Assembly: GCA_905221605.1 (NCBI GenBank)
Contig: CAJNDS010002752.1
Coordinates: 56,001-120,000 of the forward strand
Origin: Symbiodinium natans
Lineage: Eukaryota > Sar > Dinophyceae > Suessiales > Symbiodiniaceae
Direction: 5' to 3'
Length of the DNA: 64,000 bases
Shown: positions 40,186 through 51,290 of the stretch, piece after piece
Position numbering within the stretch: position 1 is the first letter of the stretch
Layout: every line of letters starts with the position of its first letter
The notes under the pieces: model-generated
What the model was told of the DNA's origin: nothing
The model's input: the letters and a program-made list of their open reading frames with translations, nothing else
The model's database searches: none
Made by a program: the position numbers and the translations under genes

Positions 40186-40264
40186 AGCTAGGACACAGAG
40201 TAGGCCCTTATCCCTTGTGTCAAGTTTGGGTTCCCCTTTTAGCCCCTTTTCACCAAAAGGGCAT
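40186..40264 (-). mobile_element. Family F copy 3, reverse orientation
   Basis: AGCTAGGACACAGAGTAGGC-CCTTATCCCTTG ... GGTTCCCCTTTTAGCCCC is the reverse complement of the right two thirds of family F. Confidence 0.55.
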
Positions 40265-41039
40265 GAACATCGGTGTCCACTCCTGGCATCAGAAGGGCCT
40301 CCATTTCCGGAACTCCCGACTGAGAGCCAACAAGGTTCGGGGAAAGGGGGGGGGGGGATTGAGGTTGGAGGGCTTTTAGGGTTTAGGGTTGAGAGTTTAG
40401 GGTTTAGGGTGTAGGGGGCCTTTCAGCGTTTTGGGGGAAAGGGTTGAGAGTTGAGGGTTGAGGGCGGAGGGGTTGGGGGAGTCGGATGTGGAATTCCACA
40501 CACACACACACACACACATCGCGAAAAACAACGATTGCACGAGAGGAACCCAGCATTCTCCCCGACCCTAAACCCTAAACCCTAAACCCTAAACCCTAAA
40601 CCCTAAACCCTAGAACCTAAACCCTAAACCCTAAACCCTGAACCCTAAACCCTAAACTAGGGTTGAGGGTGCCGGGCTCAGAGCTGGAAACCCTTGGATT
40701 GAAGTTTGAGGGCCCCAGATCGTCTGCCAAGCTGCCTCACTTTCTGTGATGGCTGTCTCTTGCCTGTCAAAGCTGTCAAGATATCAGGAAAGCCCCACAG
40801 ATTCAAGGTTTAGGGGTTTGGGGTTTAGGGTTTAGGGGTTGGGGGTTGGGGGTTAGGGTTTAGGGTTCAGGGTTTAGGGTTTGGAGTTTAGGGTTCAGGG
40901 GTTTGGGGTTTAGGGTTTGGGGTTGGTCGGTTCTGGGCTTTTTGCTTTTAGTTAAGTGGGAAGGTCGGGCCTATACTTGCAAGGACACTACGACTCAAAG
41001 CCTACATCCTAAACCCTAAACCCTAAACCCGTATGTGAT

Positions 41040-41275
<236 letters not shown>

Positions 41276-41570
41276 CAGGGGGAAACTTCTTAGGCAGCTC
41301 ACCCTGAACAACACCGTGAGGAGATCTGTAAAACCAGGTAACCATCTATAAACTCTAATTACACTTAGGGATTTCTGGGAATCGCTCATAGTTTTTTGGT
41401 TACTATGATTCCTAAGAAGCAGCTAAAGACAAATCTGAAATCTTGGTAGCCGTTCAGGGTGCAGCGGCCCTGCGCCTACAAACGAACCGTGGGGGTGCCT
41501 GAGCTGGGGTGTAGGACGTATCTGGATGTAGGACTTAGGACTTAGGGTTTGGGGTTCAGGGGTTAGGGTT

Positions 41571-41925
41571 TCCAAACCCCAAACCCCAAACCCCAAACCC
41601 CAAACCCCAAACCCCAAACCCCAAACCCTAAACCCTAAACCGCGGTTGCGCTCGCGGCGGGGGGCTGCTGTGTCAGGGTCTGCAGGCACGAAACTAGGGC
41701 CCTCGTGCGGCTGACTGCGAGGTGACTACGCAGACCCTAAACCCTAAGCCCGAAGCCCTAAGCCCTAAGCCCTAAGCCCTAAGCCCTAGGCCCTAAGCCC
41801 TAAACCCTAAGCCCTAAGCCCTAAGGCCTAAGCCCTAAGCCCTAAGCCCTAAGCCCTAAGCCCTAAGCCCTAAGCCCTAGGCCCTAAGCCCTAAACCCTA
41901 AACCCTAAACCCTAAACCCTACAGT
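41571..41925 (-). repeat. CCCCAAA and AAGCCCT arrays
   Basis: 41571-41630 is a CCCCAAA run. 41735-41890 is an array of CCCTAAG. Between them a small island (41640-41700) is open on the minus strand after cctgcag. Confidence 0.9.
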
Positions 41926-42014
41926 AAACCCTGAACCCCGCCTGCGAAGTCGCCCTGGGACAGCGAGCTGTTTTGTGACAGCCTTGGGATCATGTTGAAG
42001 GGTTTCGAGCGCGT

Positions 42015-42280
42015 ATAGGGTTTGGGGTTTAGGGTTTGGGGTTTAGGGTTTAGGGTTTGGGGTTTAGGGTTTAGGGTTTAGGGTTTGGGGTTTGGGGTTT
42101 AGGGTTTGGAGTTTAGGTTTTAGGGTTTGGAGTTTGGGGTTTGGGGTTTGGGGTTTAGGGTTTAGGGTTTAGGGTTTAGGGTTTAGGGTTTAGGGTTTAG
42201 GGTTTAGGGTTTAGGGTTTAGGGTTTAGGGTTTAGGGTTTAGGGTTTAGGGTTTAGGGTTTAGGGTTTAGGGTTTAGGGG
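42015..42280 (+). repeat. TTTGGGG/TTTAGGG block
   Basis: The first half alternates TTTGGGG and TTTAGGG; the second half is canonical. Confidence 0.95.
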
Positions 42281-42627
42281 GGGCCCGGCTCCAGCTACAG
42301 CTGCCTCTGCTGCTGCAACAAGAACGGTAACCCTCTTGCTAAGTTTTCTCATCCTAAACCTCTCTTTCTACATGTGATTTAGACCTGAATGACCCCAGTG
42401 GGCGGCAAATTTGCCTAACTCGTGGGCGCCTCCTGCCCCCCCCCCCCCACCCCCCCCCCCTGCAAGCCTTGTTTGGGGGGTTTGGGGCGGGGGGCCCCGA
42501 AACAGCCCATATTAAAAATAAGGCAGCAGGGCAAGCTGAGAGTTGATTTCAGAGAAAATGTTATGACGTATGAGCACCTCGAAGCTGCAGCTTTGTGGTT
42601 TTCTGACTAGAGTAGTACCTTTTGTTC

Positions 42628-42724
42628 TCTCAATGTTGTGGGATTCTCTGGATGGGTGGGTGCTATATCAGAGCCGTAAAAATAACTTTGCCATAAAACT
42701 GCTCGATCCGGAGCTGCTGAACCC
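42628..42724 (+). repeat. Family I copy 2
   Basis: CAATGTTGTGGGATTCTCTGG ... GGGTGGGTGC ... GAGCTGCTGAACCCTAAA; see copy 1 at 29030. Confidence 0.6.
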
Positions 42725-42869
42725 TAAACCCTAAACCCAAAACCCAAAACCCTGAACCGTAAACTCAGTTCATCCGAGGCGCGTCCGGGACTTTTTCTCG
42801 GACCTGGACGTGCCAACCGCAAGCTCGTGAGCGATGAGGAGCCTCCGCATTTTGTCCGCAGGCGTAGGA

Positions 42870-43135
42870 TTAGGGTTTAGAGCTTAGAGCTTAGGGCTTA
42901 GGGCTTAGGGCTTAGGGCTTAGGGCTTAGGGCTTAGGGCTTAGGGCTTAGGGCTTAGGGCTTAGGGCTTAGGGCTTAGGGCTTAATTAGGGCTTAGGGCT
43001 TAGGGCTTAGGGCTTAGGGCTTAGGGCTTAGGGCTTAGGGCTTAGGGCTTAGGGCTTAGGGTTTGGGATTCAGGGTTCAGGGTTCAGGGTTCGGGGTTCA
43101 GGGTTTAGGGTTTAGGGTATAGGGTTTAGGGTTTA
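42870..43135 (+). repeat. GGGCTTA array
   Basis: About 24 units of GGGCTTA with one partial unit (ATTAGGGC) at 42985, then TTCAGGG and TTTAGGG. Confidence 0.95.
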
Positions 43136-43139
43136 GGGG

Positions 43140-43740
43140 CCAGAATCAAGATCCAACTACTTGACACCTACACAGCCCCAAGACCCACAGAACCTTATAG
43201 GAGTCTTAAGTAGTCAAGAAAAGAACACCCAGTGAGCACAATACCCCAACTAAGGAATTCATCCTATGTCATAGCAAGGATCCCTACACAGAGTTTCTTC
43301 AACCATCTGGTGAGTTTTCTAAATCTAGAGAAATCACCCATCTTTTCCTTAATGAAGATGGGCTCCCTGGGTAAGGTTTTGGGTTCAGTGTAAGCCGAAA
43401 ACCGGCACAACAACTGACAAAGAGTGAAGCGGAAAACTCACTCTTCGGCGGGTTCAGCGCTTTGGAAAAGCTCTCCCGCAAGAAACACTACCAACCTACC
43501 CGTGCCACGTCGCTTGCTTGCGTGGGGGCTTACGAATCGGGGGCCCCTCAAATCGACCGCTAAACCCTGAACCCCAAACCTTAAAGACTTAAACCCTTAT
43601 GCCCTCAACCGATGGACCCGAAGCCTTAAACAACCCAGCCTCCAACCTCCCTAAACCCTAAACCCTAAGCCCTGAAGCCTAAACACTAAACCCTCAACCT
43701 TTACCCCTTCAACCCTCAAACACAAGCCTGAGAAGATTTG
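43140..43740. other. Repeat-poor stretch, truncated family E end
   Basis: Unique AT-balanced DNA without a recognised gene (the 60-codon minus frame at 43299 is not identifiable). GTGGGGGCTTACGAA at about 43522 is a family E end cut by CCCTAAA-type repeats. Confidence 0.5.
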
Positions 43741-43922
43741 GAGAGGTTTGGGTTTTAGGGCTTAGGGTTTAGGGTTTGGGGTTTGGGGTTTAGGGTTTAG
43801 GGTTTAGGGTCTAGGGTTTAGGGTTTAGGGTTAGGGTTTGGGGTTTGGGGTTTAGGGTTTAGGGTTTAGGGTGCAGGGTTTAGGGTTTAGGGTTTAGGGT
43901 TCAAGGTTCAGGGTTCAGGGGC

Positions 43923-43999
43923 TCCTCTCTTGGAGCTTCTTCATCTCCTCGAAAATCTGCAAGAAGGTCGTCTCCGAGTTCCTCCTGTCCTGCCTGCAG
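43923..43999 (-). CDS. Exon-like island, coiled-coil frame
   Basis: After gacctgcag|G the minus strand reads RNSETTFLQIFEEMKKLQER, a charged amphipathic helix. The opposite strand is less protein-like. It may belong to a cytoplasmic N-terminal coiled coil; unassigned. Confidence 0.35.
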
Positions 44000-44165
44000 G
44001 TCAGGGTTTCGGGTTTAGGGTTTAGGGTTTAGGGTTTTGGGTTTTGGGTTTTGGGTTGAGGGTTGAGGATTGAGGGTTGAGGGTTGAGAGTTGAGGGTTG
44101 AGGGTTACAGGCTGCGGGCTGAGGGCTGAGGGCTGAGGGCTGAGGGCTGAGGGCTGAGGGCTCAA
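44000..44165 (+). repeat. TTTAGGG, TTTTGGG, TTGAGGG and CTGAGGG runs
   Basis: Four successive heptamer variants, each in a short run, ending with eight GGGCTGA units. Confidence 0.9.
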
Positions 44166-44336
44166 GGTCGATGTCTGGGGTTCAGGGTTTTAGGGCCTAG
44201 GAGAACGGCTGCAAACCATCAACGGACCCAGGGACCCTTGGTAGAGGAGTGACATCTGCCAGGGGAGCGACTGTTGGGGTAGATCTCTAAATTCAAGTTC
44301 AAGAGTTTAGGGTTTAGGGTTTAGGACACCCATAGA

Positions 44337-44922
44337 AGAGCCCCTCAACAAGAGAGAACCGAATTCAGAGGCTGCTTCTCTTGGGCGCTTGCGGGCTTCA
44401 TACGAACCCGAGGATGGGTCCCGTTGAGGGATAAGGTCTGGACTGGACAGGAACCCGGGGCCTATCTATTCAGGGTTTAGGGTTTAGGGTTTAGGGTTTC
44501 GGGTTTAGGGTTTCGGGTTTAGGGCTTATAAAAGGCCAAAAAAACAAACACAAGACCTTTCAAAACACCATAAACAGCAAAAAACACACAAGCTCGAAAA
44601 AGTCGAATAAAATCCTTTACAAACACCAAACACCAAACCCTAAACCCTAAACCCTAAAAACCCAAGGAGGACACCTCGATGGGCTGCGTTCCGGCACGGC
44701 TAAGGTCTTGCCCCTGGAGTTGGACCGCGAGATGCTGCTCCTGTTGGTTAGGGCTTAGGGTTTAGGGTTTAGGGTTTAGGGTTTAGGGTTTGGTGTTTGG
44801 GGTTTAGGGTTTAGGGTTTAGGGTTTAGGGTTTAGGGTTTAGGGTTTAGGGTTTAGGGTTTAGGGTTTCGGGCTTGAGGTTCTGGCGGACTCAGCGCGCA
44901 GGTCGTGCACCTCACCCTTCAC
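44337..44922 (-). CDS. Three exon-like islands
   Basis: 44337-44450 (TLSLNGTHPRVRMKPASAQ), 44673-44747 (QEQHLAVQLQGQDLSRAG before GAG|GTGTCC) and 44881-44922 (EVHDLRAESAR after tgaag|G) are open on the minus strand. The composition suggests a charged cytoplasmic region. No domain recognised; strand uncertain. Confidence 0.25.
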
Positions 44923-44937
44923 AGGGCGGGCTCCCCA

Positions 44938-45081
44938 ACTTGAAGGTTCACGGTACTTAATAACCAATGATAACTGTACTTATAACTGTGCTTATAACCA
45001 TATTAGAGCACTTAAGGGGCTTATAAGTACAGTTATAAGTACAGTTATAATTGGTTATTAAGTACCATGAACCTTCAAGTA
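44938..45081. mobile_element. Hairpin MITE, family A copy 2
   Basis: ACTTGAAGGTTCACGGTACTT is mirrored by AAGTACCATGAACCTTCAAGT. Most of the 144 bp is self-complementary, with ATAACTGTACTTATAACTG on the left arm and its inverse on the right. Confidence 0.9.
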
Positions 45082-45306
45082 CCAACCCCCCTCTATGCTA
45101 CGTCCCCCCCCCCCCCCGGTTCCCCCCATAATCAAGGCTATTTAGGGAGAATTAGGCTGATGAAGGCTATTTAGGGTGAATTAGGCTGACTCAGGCTATT
45201 TAAGGAGAGCAATTTAGGGAGAATTAAGCTGATTAATTCAGTGGGGGAACCCATGATCCCAGCGCGAGCAGTGACCTTGTGGAGGCGAGTTTGACAGTGT
45301 CGAGAC

Positions 45307-45522
45307 CTTTTGCATTCCTGCCACTTCTGCTGGACGTCCCTGTGCAAGAGGAACTTGATTGCAGCGGACTCCCGAGCTTCTTTCTTTGTTGCGGCATGTT
45401 GTCCTTGACAGCTTCCCCAGTTTTCAACGTGAACTGTCGCCGACCAGCGAGCAACTTCACATACATCAGAGCGTATCTTTCCAGAAGGATTTGGGCACCT
45501 TGCGGTCGAGCACTTCTGTACA
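45307..45522 (-). CDS. Exon with dsRNA-binding-motif-like sequence
   Basis: The minus frame (open 45171-45533) contains WSATVHVENWGSCQGQHA followed by ATKKEARESAAIKFLLH. A beta strand, then G-x-x-x-G, then (S/T)KKEA..xAA...L is the C-terminal half of the dsRBM fold; the KK and AA positions contact RNA and pack the helix in known members. The N-terminal half is not clear, so another exon would supply it. Possible boundaries are ggggcag|TTT and AAAAG|GTCTCG. Overlapping frames on both strands are shadows. Its relation to the channel gene is unknown. Confidence 0.5.
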
Positions 45523-45732
45523 AACTGCCCCAAGGTTTACACGCTCCGAAGTCACCATGGATATGCCTCAAGCGGAACAGGGGCCTCATCGTCGTGGCAG
45601 TCAGCCAAACAAGTCCAGCAAGATCGACGGTACACCCAGATTTCGGGCCTAGCAACCAGCCTACCAACCACATCACCCTAAACCCTAAACAGTAAACCCT
45701 AAACTCTAAACCCTAAGAAAAACCCATATCGA

Positions 45733-45838
45733 CCAGACAGCCCATCAAAATCGACGGCATGTGCTTCTCAATGCTGCACTGAAGAAGGAAAGCAGCCTGC
45801 CTCTGCATGCGAACACCCACACTCTCGGAAAATCTTAG
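45733..45838 (-). CDS. Exon-like island next to the dsRBM exon
   Basis: After ccgag|AG the minus strand reads SVGVRMQRQAAFLLQCSIEK. It is protein-like and upstream of the dsRBM-like exon in minus sense, so it could be the preceding exon. Confidence 0.3.
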
Positions 45839-46334
45839 GGTTTAGGGTTTAGGGTTTAGGGTTTGGGATTTGGGGGCACGCCAAGAAGGAGCAGTCGTAT
45901 CTCGAACTGTATGCCCGGCAACGGGTCCGAAATCCCAACTCGCACCAAATCGCAAACCCTAAACCCCCAACCCTCCTAAAAAAGAATAGCCAAACCCCCC
46001 AAACTGAACAAGCTACGTGGAGAAGGCTTAAGAGTACGAGTTCAGCTGTGGACGGGAACTGTCCATTTGGCGGGAGGGGTGGGGGGAGGGGGGCGGGGGG
46101 GGTGGGGGGTGGGGCTCTTTTTTAAGGCTACTTCAGTTTCTAAGGACGATAAAGAAACATTAAAGGAGTGAAACAAGGTCAAGGGTTTAGGATGCTCGGG
46201 GCCCTTCGCACAGGCCTCTCCTGCTCTGCCTGAACAGATGAGGCCCTTACCCCACAACGCAGCAGTTCAGGTAGGGCTTAGTTAGGGCTCAGTTAGGGCT
46301 TAGGGCTTCGGTCTTAGGGCTCCCCTAACCCAGT

Positions 46335-47099
46335 TCCTGCAACTGTCAACAGCAAGAGGATGTGGTTCACTGCTAGGCGCAGACGGCTCCATGTCCAGTA
46401 CCAGCTCCTGTGCCGTGGCTTTTGAGGTGGCTGTTGCCATATCCGGGGAGGTTTGGAGATCGAGTTCTAGAAAGCTTCTGGGGCTTTTCGGTTTTGGGCC
46501 CCCTTCCCTCCTCTAAAACCCCGCACCCCAGGTAGGTGGCATGTGGCTTCCAGACTGCTCTCAAACACGAAGCCTCCCTGCACCCCGAAACCCCTCAACC
46601 CTAAACCCCTCAACCCCTAAACACCCCCCAACAACGCACGAGATTGAAGGCCTTGGACTCATCCAGGTTGTGCGCCATCAGTTCGCCATGTGTTTTGGTG
46701 CAGCACTACAAAGGATGATGCAGGAAAAAAACCCTGCGGCTTCTGAGCTAAACTGTATGAGTCGAGGTGATATAGGGGTCGGAAGAATTGCTAATAGTAC
46801 TCCCTTATGGTCACCATAATATAGCTATACTAAGACCCTAAGACCCTAAGACCCTAAGACCCTAAGACCCTAAGACCCTAAGACCCTAAGACCCTAAGAC
46901 CCTAAGACCCTAAGACCCTAAGACCCTAAGACCCTAAGACCCTAAGACCCTAAGACCCGAAAACCCTAAAACCCTAAAACCCTAAAACCCTAAAACCCTA
47001 AAACCCCCAAAAAAGCTAGGAGAATTCTTGAGGCCCCTAATACTACATTCCTTGTTCAAGAGATTCGTCGGCAAACCGCAGATCACGGTCACCTCGTGG
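46335..47099 (-). CDS. Exon-like islands, unknown gene
   Basis: Minus-strand frames: 46335-46480 (MATATSKATAQELVLDME), 46633-46709 (THGELMAHNLDESKAFNLV after tttgtag|T) and 47052-47099 (GDRDLRFADESLEQ between cttgccgcag| and CAAG|GAATGT). Plus frames are open at the last two as well. Gene identity unknown. Confidence 0.3.
46833..47010 (-). repeat. TAAGACCC and TAAAACCC 8-mer arrays
   Basis: About 15 TAAGACCC units are followed by TAAAACCC units. Confidence 0.95.
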
Positions 47100-47255
47100 C
47101 TGCGGCAAGAGGAAGGGTTCAGGGTTTAGGGTTTAGGGTTTAGGGTTTAGGGTTTAGGGTGTAGGGTTTAGGGTTTAGGGTTTAGAGTTTAGGTTTAGGG
47201 TTTAGGGTCTAGGGTTAAGGGTACACTAACCCTAAACCCTAAACCCTAAACCCTT

Positions 47256-47353
47256 TTGGAGTAGACCCCGGAAAAAAAAGTATACACCTTTTGGGTAGAA
47301 GTGGCTAGAACGGGAACCCAGAACCCGAAAAAGTCTTGAAGTACAGCACTCCA
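47256..47353 (+). mobile_element. Family B copy 4 (complete)
   Basis: TTGGAGTAGACCCCGG ... GTATACACCTTTTGGG ... AAGTACAGCACTCCAA. The ends TTGGAGT/ACTCCAA are inverted, and the copy follows CCCTAAA repeats immediately. Confidence 0.75.
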
Positions 47354-47439
47354 ACACCCAGAGCTTTTGCCCTTATGAAGTATCGGAGGGACGACTTCTT
47401 CACGAGCTCCCGTACTCCAACCCTAACAACCCCAAACCC

Positions 47440-47583
47440 TACTTGGAGGTTCATGGCTCTTATAAACCGATTCTAGCTGTACTTATAACCCACTTAGGAG
47501 CCCCTTAAGTGCCCTAATGTGCTTGTAATTACGGTTGTACGTGCAGTTATAACTGGTTAGTAAGTACCATGAACCTCCAAGTA
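47440..47583. mobile_element. Hairpin MITE, family A copy 3
   Basis: TACTTGGAGGTTCATGG ... GTAAGTACCATGAACCTCC-AAGTA, same length as copy 2. The end sequence CCTCCAAGTA recurs at 47963-47972, just beyond the adjoining 360-bp CCCTAAA block. Confidence 0.9.
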
Positions 47584-47945
47584 GCCCTAAACTCTAAACC
47601 CTAAACCCTAAACCCTAAACCCTAAACCCTAAACCCTAAACCCTAAACCCTAAACCCTAAACCCTAAACCCTAAACCCTAAACCCTAAACCCAAAACCCT
47701 AAACCATAACCCTAAACCCTAAACCCTAAACCCTAAACCCTAAACCCTAAACCCTAAACCCTAAACCCTAAACCCTAAACCCTAAACCCTAAACCCTAAA
47801 CCCTAAACCCTAAACCCATAAACCCTAAACCCTAAACCCTAAACCCTAAACCCTAAACCCTAAACCCTAAACCCTAAACCCTAAACCCTAAACCCTAAAC
47901 CCTAAACCCTAAACCCTAACCCTAAACCCTAAACCCTAAACCGGC
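47583..47945 (-). repeat. CCCTAAA block (360 bp)
   Basis: Nearly perfect, with three single-base irregularities. It abuts MITE A copy 3. Confidence 0.95.
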
Positions 47946-48479
47946 CCAAAACCCTAAACCCTCCTCCAAGTACACCATCTGGTGCTAAGAGCCCGTCGGA
48001 TTCACGGGTTGCACGTGGATTGCCATAACGAACCCAAAGGGGAGGTGGAAGGGAGGGGCGTGTAAGGGGCACATGCTCCCAGAGACCCCAATGCCAATGC
48101 CCTTAGGTAAGGAAGATTCCTTAAAGTGTACTTGGGTTCCTTATATGGTGGGTTCTCTTGCTAGGCTGCTGATTACTGCGCCCTTATTTGGGGAATATGG
48201 ATCCCTTGGCCCCCCCCCTCCGTTCCACCCCCGTGGTTCCTTCTGAGATTGGGAAGCTCCCCAAAAAAATGCTGCGGAATGGAACGTAAACTGAAAGACG
48301 CAGTTGAAGGTGCGGCTTTGCGGGGGTTGCGGGGTTTGGGCACCTTAAACCCCAAACCCTCAACCCCAAACCCTAGAGGTTTAGAGTCTAGGGGAATCCA
48401 GGCCCTAGAAACCCTAAACCCTCAGAAGATTGGGGAGGTCGAGCAAACTGCCGGTTCCTCTGACCAAAAGATAGAGAAA

Positions 48480-48733
48480 AGCGAGTATACCCTTTTTTTT
48501 TGGGGGGGGGGGGGGGGGGGGGCCTTGGGGTTTGGGGCTTAGGCTTTGAGAGTCTGGGGTTTAGATCCTTGCCCTCAACAAAGGGAGGGAAGGGTAATGC
48601 CATCCTCGAACCTCAAACCCCCTCAACGCCCCGACAAAAAAAATTAAGTGTAAACAGGACCCCCTAAACCCTAAACCCTAAACCCCAAACCCTAAACCCT
48701 AAACCTTAAACCCTGAGGTCGGAGGGGAGAGCA

Positions 48734-48774
<41 letters not shown>

Positions 48775-48775
48775 C
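48480..48775. repeat. Poly-G tracts and CCCTAAA block
   Basis: A T/G run at 48490-48523, CCCTAAA at 48660-48716 and a G run of about 40 at 48736-48774. Such tracts are prone to length error in sequencing. Confidence 0.9.
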
Positions 48776-48847
48776 GAGGGTGGTCCCTGAGGAGAACGAG
48801 GTCGCCCTTGCGAAATTCGGCGTTCCTTGGAAGCGTTCGGGCTGCCA
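48776..48847 (+). CDS. Exon-like island (strand uncertain)
   Basis: The plus strand reads PEENEVALAKFGVPWKRSG; the minus strand is also open (NAEFRKGDLVLLRDHPR). No domain can be named. Confidence 0.2.
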
Positions 48848-48855
48848 GGGTCCCA

Positions 48856-49145
48856 TACGTGGCGGCTCATGGCACTCATGAACCAACTGCAACTGTACTT
48901 ATGACTGCACTTATAACTGTACTTATAACTGTACTTATAACTGTACTTACAACTGTACTTATAACTGTACTTATAACCCTGTTATAACCCTGTAGGGTAC
49001 TCATGAACCAACTACAACTGTACTTATACTTATAACCATATAAGGGAACATATTAACCAACTATAACTGTACTTATAACTGTACTTCTAACTGTACTTAT
49101 AACCATATTAACAATTGGTTAAGAAGTACCATGAACCTCCAAGTA
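48856..49145. mobile_element. Hairpin MITE, family A copy 4 (expanded)
   Basis: The left end is diverged (TACGTGGCGGCTCATGGCAC) and the right end good (GTACCATGAACCTCCAAGTA). The middle has about ten ACTTATAACTGT units in tandem, doubling its length relative to copies 2 and 3. Confidence 0.8.
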
Positions 49146-49788
49146 GAGACGGGACTGAACCACAAGGCTCAGGATATATGGCCCCACATGCACAGCCTAC
49201 AACAGAGGGGCAGGATTTCGTGTTTCGGGATAAGCTCCCTCAAACCCCTGAACCCGAACCCACGCCCCCTCCCCAACCCTTGAAATCCTAGAATTGTAAG
49301 GCGGCCGCTAAACCCTGAGCCCAAATAAGGCTGGTAGAGTGGAAGGGTCTTCTTCCGTGTTTTCATACATGTGCATGTATAGATATGTATACATGTGTAT
49401 ATATACATACATATGTTGAGTTTGTTTGTTTCTCATTTTACCCACCTTGTTTGATTGGCGGCGCGGGGGGGGGGGGGGGGTTGGAGGGGGAGAGGGGGCA
49501 TTACGGTTTGCAGCGTTCAGGGCTTAGGGCTTTGGCCCTAAACCCTAAACCCTAAACCCTAAACCCTAAACCCTAAACCCTAAACCCTGGGGTTTGGAAG
49601 CTCTTGGGCTTCGAGGCGGGTGGGGCTTCGGGGGTTGGGGCTTCCTGCTGGTGGGGGGGGGGGGTCATTCTTCTTGTGGCCTAGTTGATAGAGGGACGAT
49701 GAAGGGATATTCCTCGAAACACTACACCCTAAACCCTACACCCTAAACCCTAAACCCTAAACCCTAAACCCTAACACTTAAACCGTCG
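49146..49788. other. AT repeats, G tract and CCCTAAA blocks
   Basis: ATGTATACATGTGTATATA simple repeat at 49365-49415, G runs at 49465-49480 and 49656-49667, CCCTAAA at 49535-49590 and 49727-49785. No gene recognised. Confidence 0.6.
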
Positions 49789-49895
49789 ATGAAGGCCGAG
49801 GAGCCTGTGCACGAGGACGACATCCCTGAAAAGACGGTCGATGAAGGATTCCTGCGGCCAAGTGTCGGCCGGCTGCTACGGAGCTCAGACATGGG
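49789..49895 (+). CDS. Exon-like island, possible start codon
   Basis: ATG at 49789 opens a plus frame MKAEEPVHEDDIPEKTVDEG, continuing RPSVGRLLRSSD. Acidic then basic, protein-like. The minus strand is also open. It ends where family E copy 2 begins (49893). Confidence 0.3.
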
Positions 49896-49993
49896 GGCTT
49901 ACGAAAATGAGGCATCCTAAAATAGACCCCCAAGAGTAGGAGTTTCTTATAAGAGGGACCCCGAAAAAGGTACCCCTAATTTCGGAAACCCCC
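49893..49993 (+). mobile_element. Family E copy 2 (intact)
   Basis: GGGGGCTTACGAAAATGAGG ... GGTACCCCTAATTTCGGAAACCCCC. This serves as the uninterrupted reference for copy 1. Confidence 0.8.
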
Positions 49994-50884
49994 AGAGTCA
50001 TTATCACCCTAAAACCCTGAAAACCCGCGATCTATATATCCCTAAACCCCGACACCTTCAAACCCCTGAGCCCTTAAACCCCAAAACCCTTAAACCGACA
50101 CCCAGACACACCTAAGCTCCTAAACCCCTAAAAGCCTACGGCCCGAAACCTCAAAACCCCCCAAACGCGCCCCGAAACCCCTGAAACCCCTAAACCCCTA
50201 CACCCCAAAAACCTGACTAAAACCCCCTAAACCCCCCAACACCCCGACAATCCCTAAAACCCCGAAACCTCGAAACCCCTAAACCCTTTAGAAACCGTAA
50301 GCCCTAAACCCCCATCTCCCAAAACCCGGAACCCTGAACCCCAATCCTTTGCTTTACATCCAAGACTCCAAAAGACTTGAGCTACGGGCTCCATCTCCAA
50401 CCACCAACCCTAAACCCTGAACTCTAAACCCTAAGCCCCAAACCCTAAACCCTAAACCCCAAACCCCAAAGCCTCTAATACCCTAAACCCCCAAACCCAG
50501 AACCCCTGAACACCGGAACCCTAAACCCCAGAACTGCGCCTGAGGATTCAGCGTAGGAGTCATGCTCCGACCTTCGACCCAGTAGACCCACATCCACCGA
50601 TCCTGCCGGCGTTGGGAAGGAACCCTTGCCGGCGTTTGGGGGTTTGGGGATTAGGGTTATGGGTTTAGGTTTTAGGGTTTAGGGTTTCGGGTTTAGGGCT
50701 TGGTGTTTAGGGTTTGGGGTTTGGGGTTTCGGGTTTGGGGTTTGGGGTTTAGGGTTTGGGGTTCGGGGTTTGGGGATTTGGGTTTGGGGTTACGGATTCA
50801 AGGGTTTAGGGTTCGGGGTTTTAGGTCCGGTGTTTTTTGGATGAGGGTTTCGGCTTCCAGGCTGGGTCGAGGGCTTGGGAATCA
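49994..50884. repeat. Degenerate CCCTAAA and TTTGGGG/TTTAGGG repeats
   Basis: 50000-50520 holds irregular C-rich telomere variants; 50640-50850 is TTTGGGG/TTTAGGG. The island at 50536-50632 is open on the plus strand (LRIQRRSHAPTFDPVDPHP) and on the minus strand. Unassigned. Confidence 0.7.
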
Positions 50885-50984
50885 GGGGTCGATCCCCCTT
50901 ATGCTAAGAGTCCTGAATAGGGATTTTCGTACCCGTGTTCTAATCCCTACCGAGGACTCTTAGTATAAAGGCGGAACATCCCAA
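50885..50984. mobile_element. Hairpin MITE, family D copy 1
   Basis: GATCCCCCTTATGCTAAGAG-TCCT ... AGGACTCTTAGTATAAAGG-CGGAACATCCCAAG. Arms of about 25-30 bp. Confidence 0.8.
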
Positions 50985-51079
50985 GCATAAACCCAAAACT
51001 CCTGAACCCGTAACCCCTAAACCCTAAACTCTAAACCCTAAACCCTAAACCCCAAAACCCTAAACCCTAAACCCCAAAG

Positions 51080-51166
51080 AAACCCACGGAGATAGACCGC
51101 ACCTTGAAAAAGATGAGCGGAGGCCCTGCAATCCAGGCCGCCTGGGTCAAGGCCCATCTTGCGCAG
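51080..51166 (+). CDS. Exon-like island
   Basis: The plus strand reads KPTEIDRTLKKMSGGPAIQ, then AAWVKAHLAQ. Protein-like; product unknown. Confidence 0.3.
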
Positions 51167-51224
51167 GGGTGTTTTTTTTGTTGTTTGTTTCTCTGTGTTT
51201 TGGGGTTTAGGGTTTAGGGTTTAG

Positions 51225-51290
51225 GGCCTGGACAGCTTTCCGGATGAGCCCGCTGGACCCGTGCATCCTCTGTCGAAGTACCCAATATCG
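51225..51290 (+). repeat. 66-bp segment duplicated in inverted orientation at 55397-55462
   Basis: GCCTGGACAGCTTTCCGG ... AGTACCCAATATCG is identical to the reverse complement of 55397-55462, and in both places the ATATCG end continues directly into GGGTTTAGGG repeats. Plus frames such as AFRMSPLDPCILC are open but not assignable. Confidence 0.9.
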
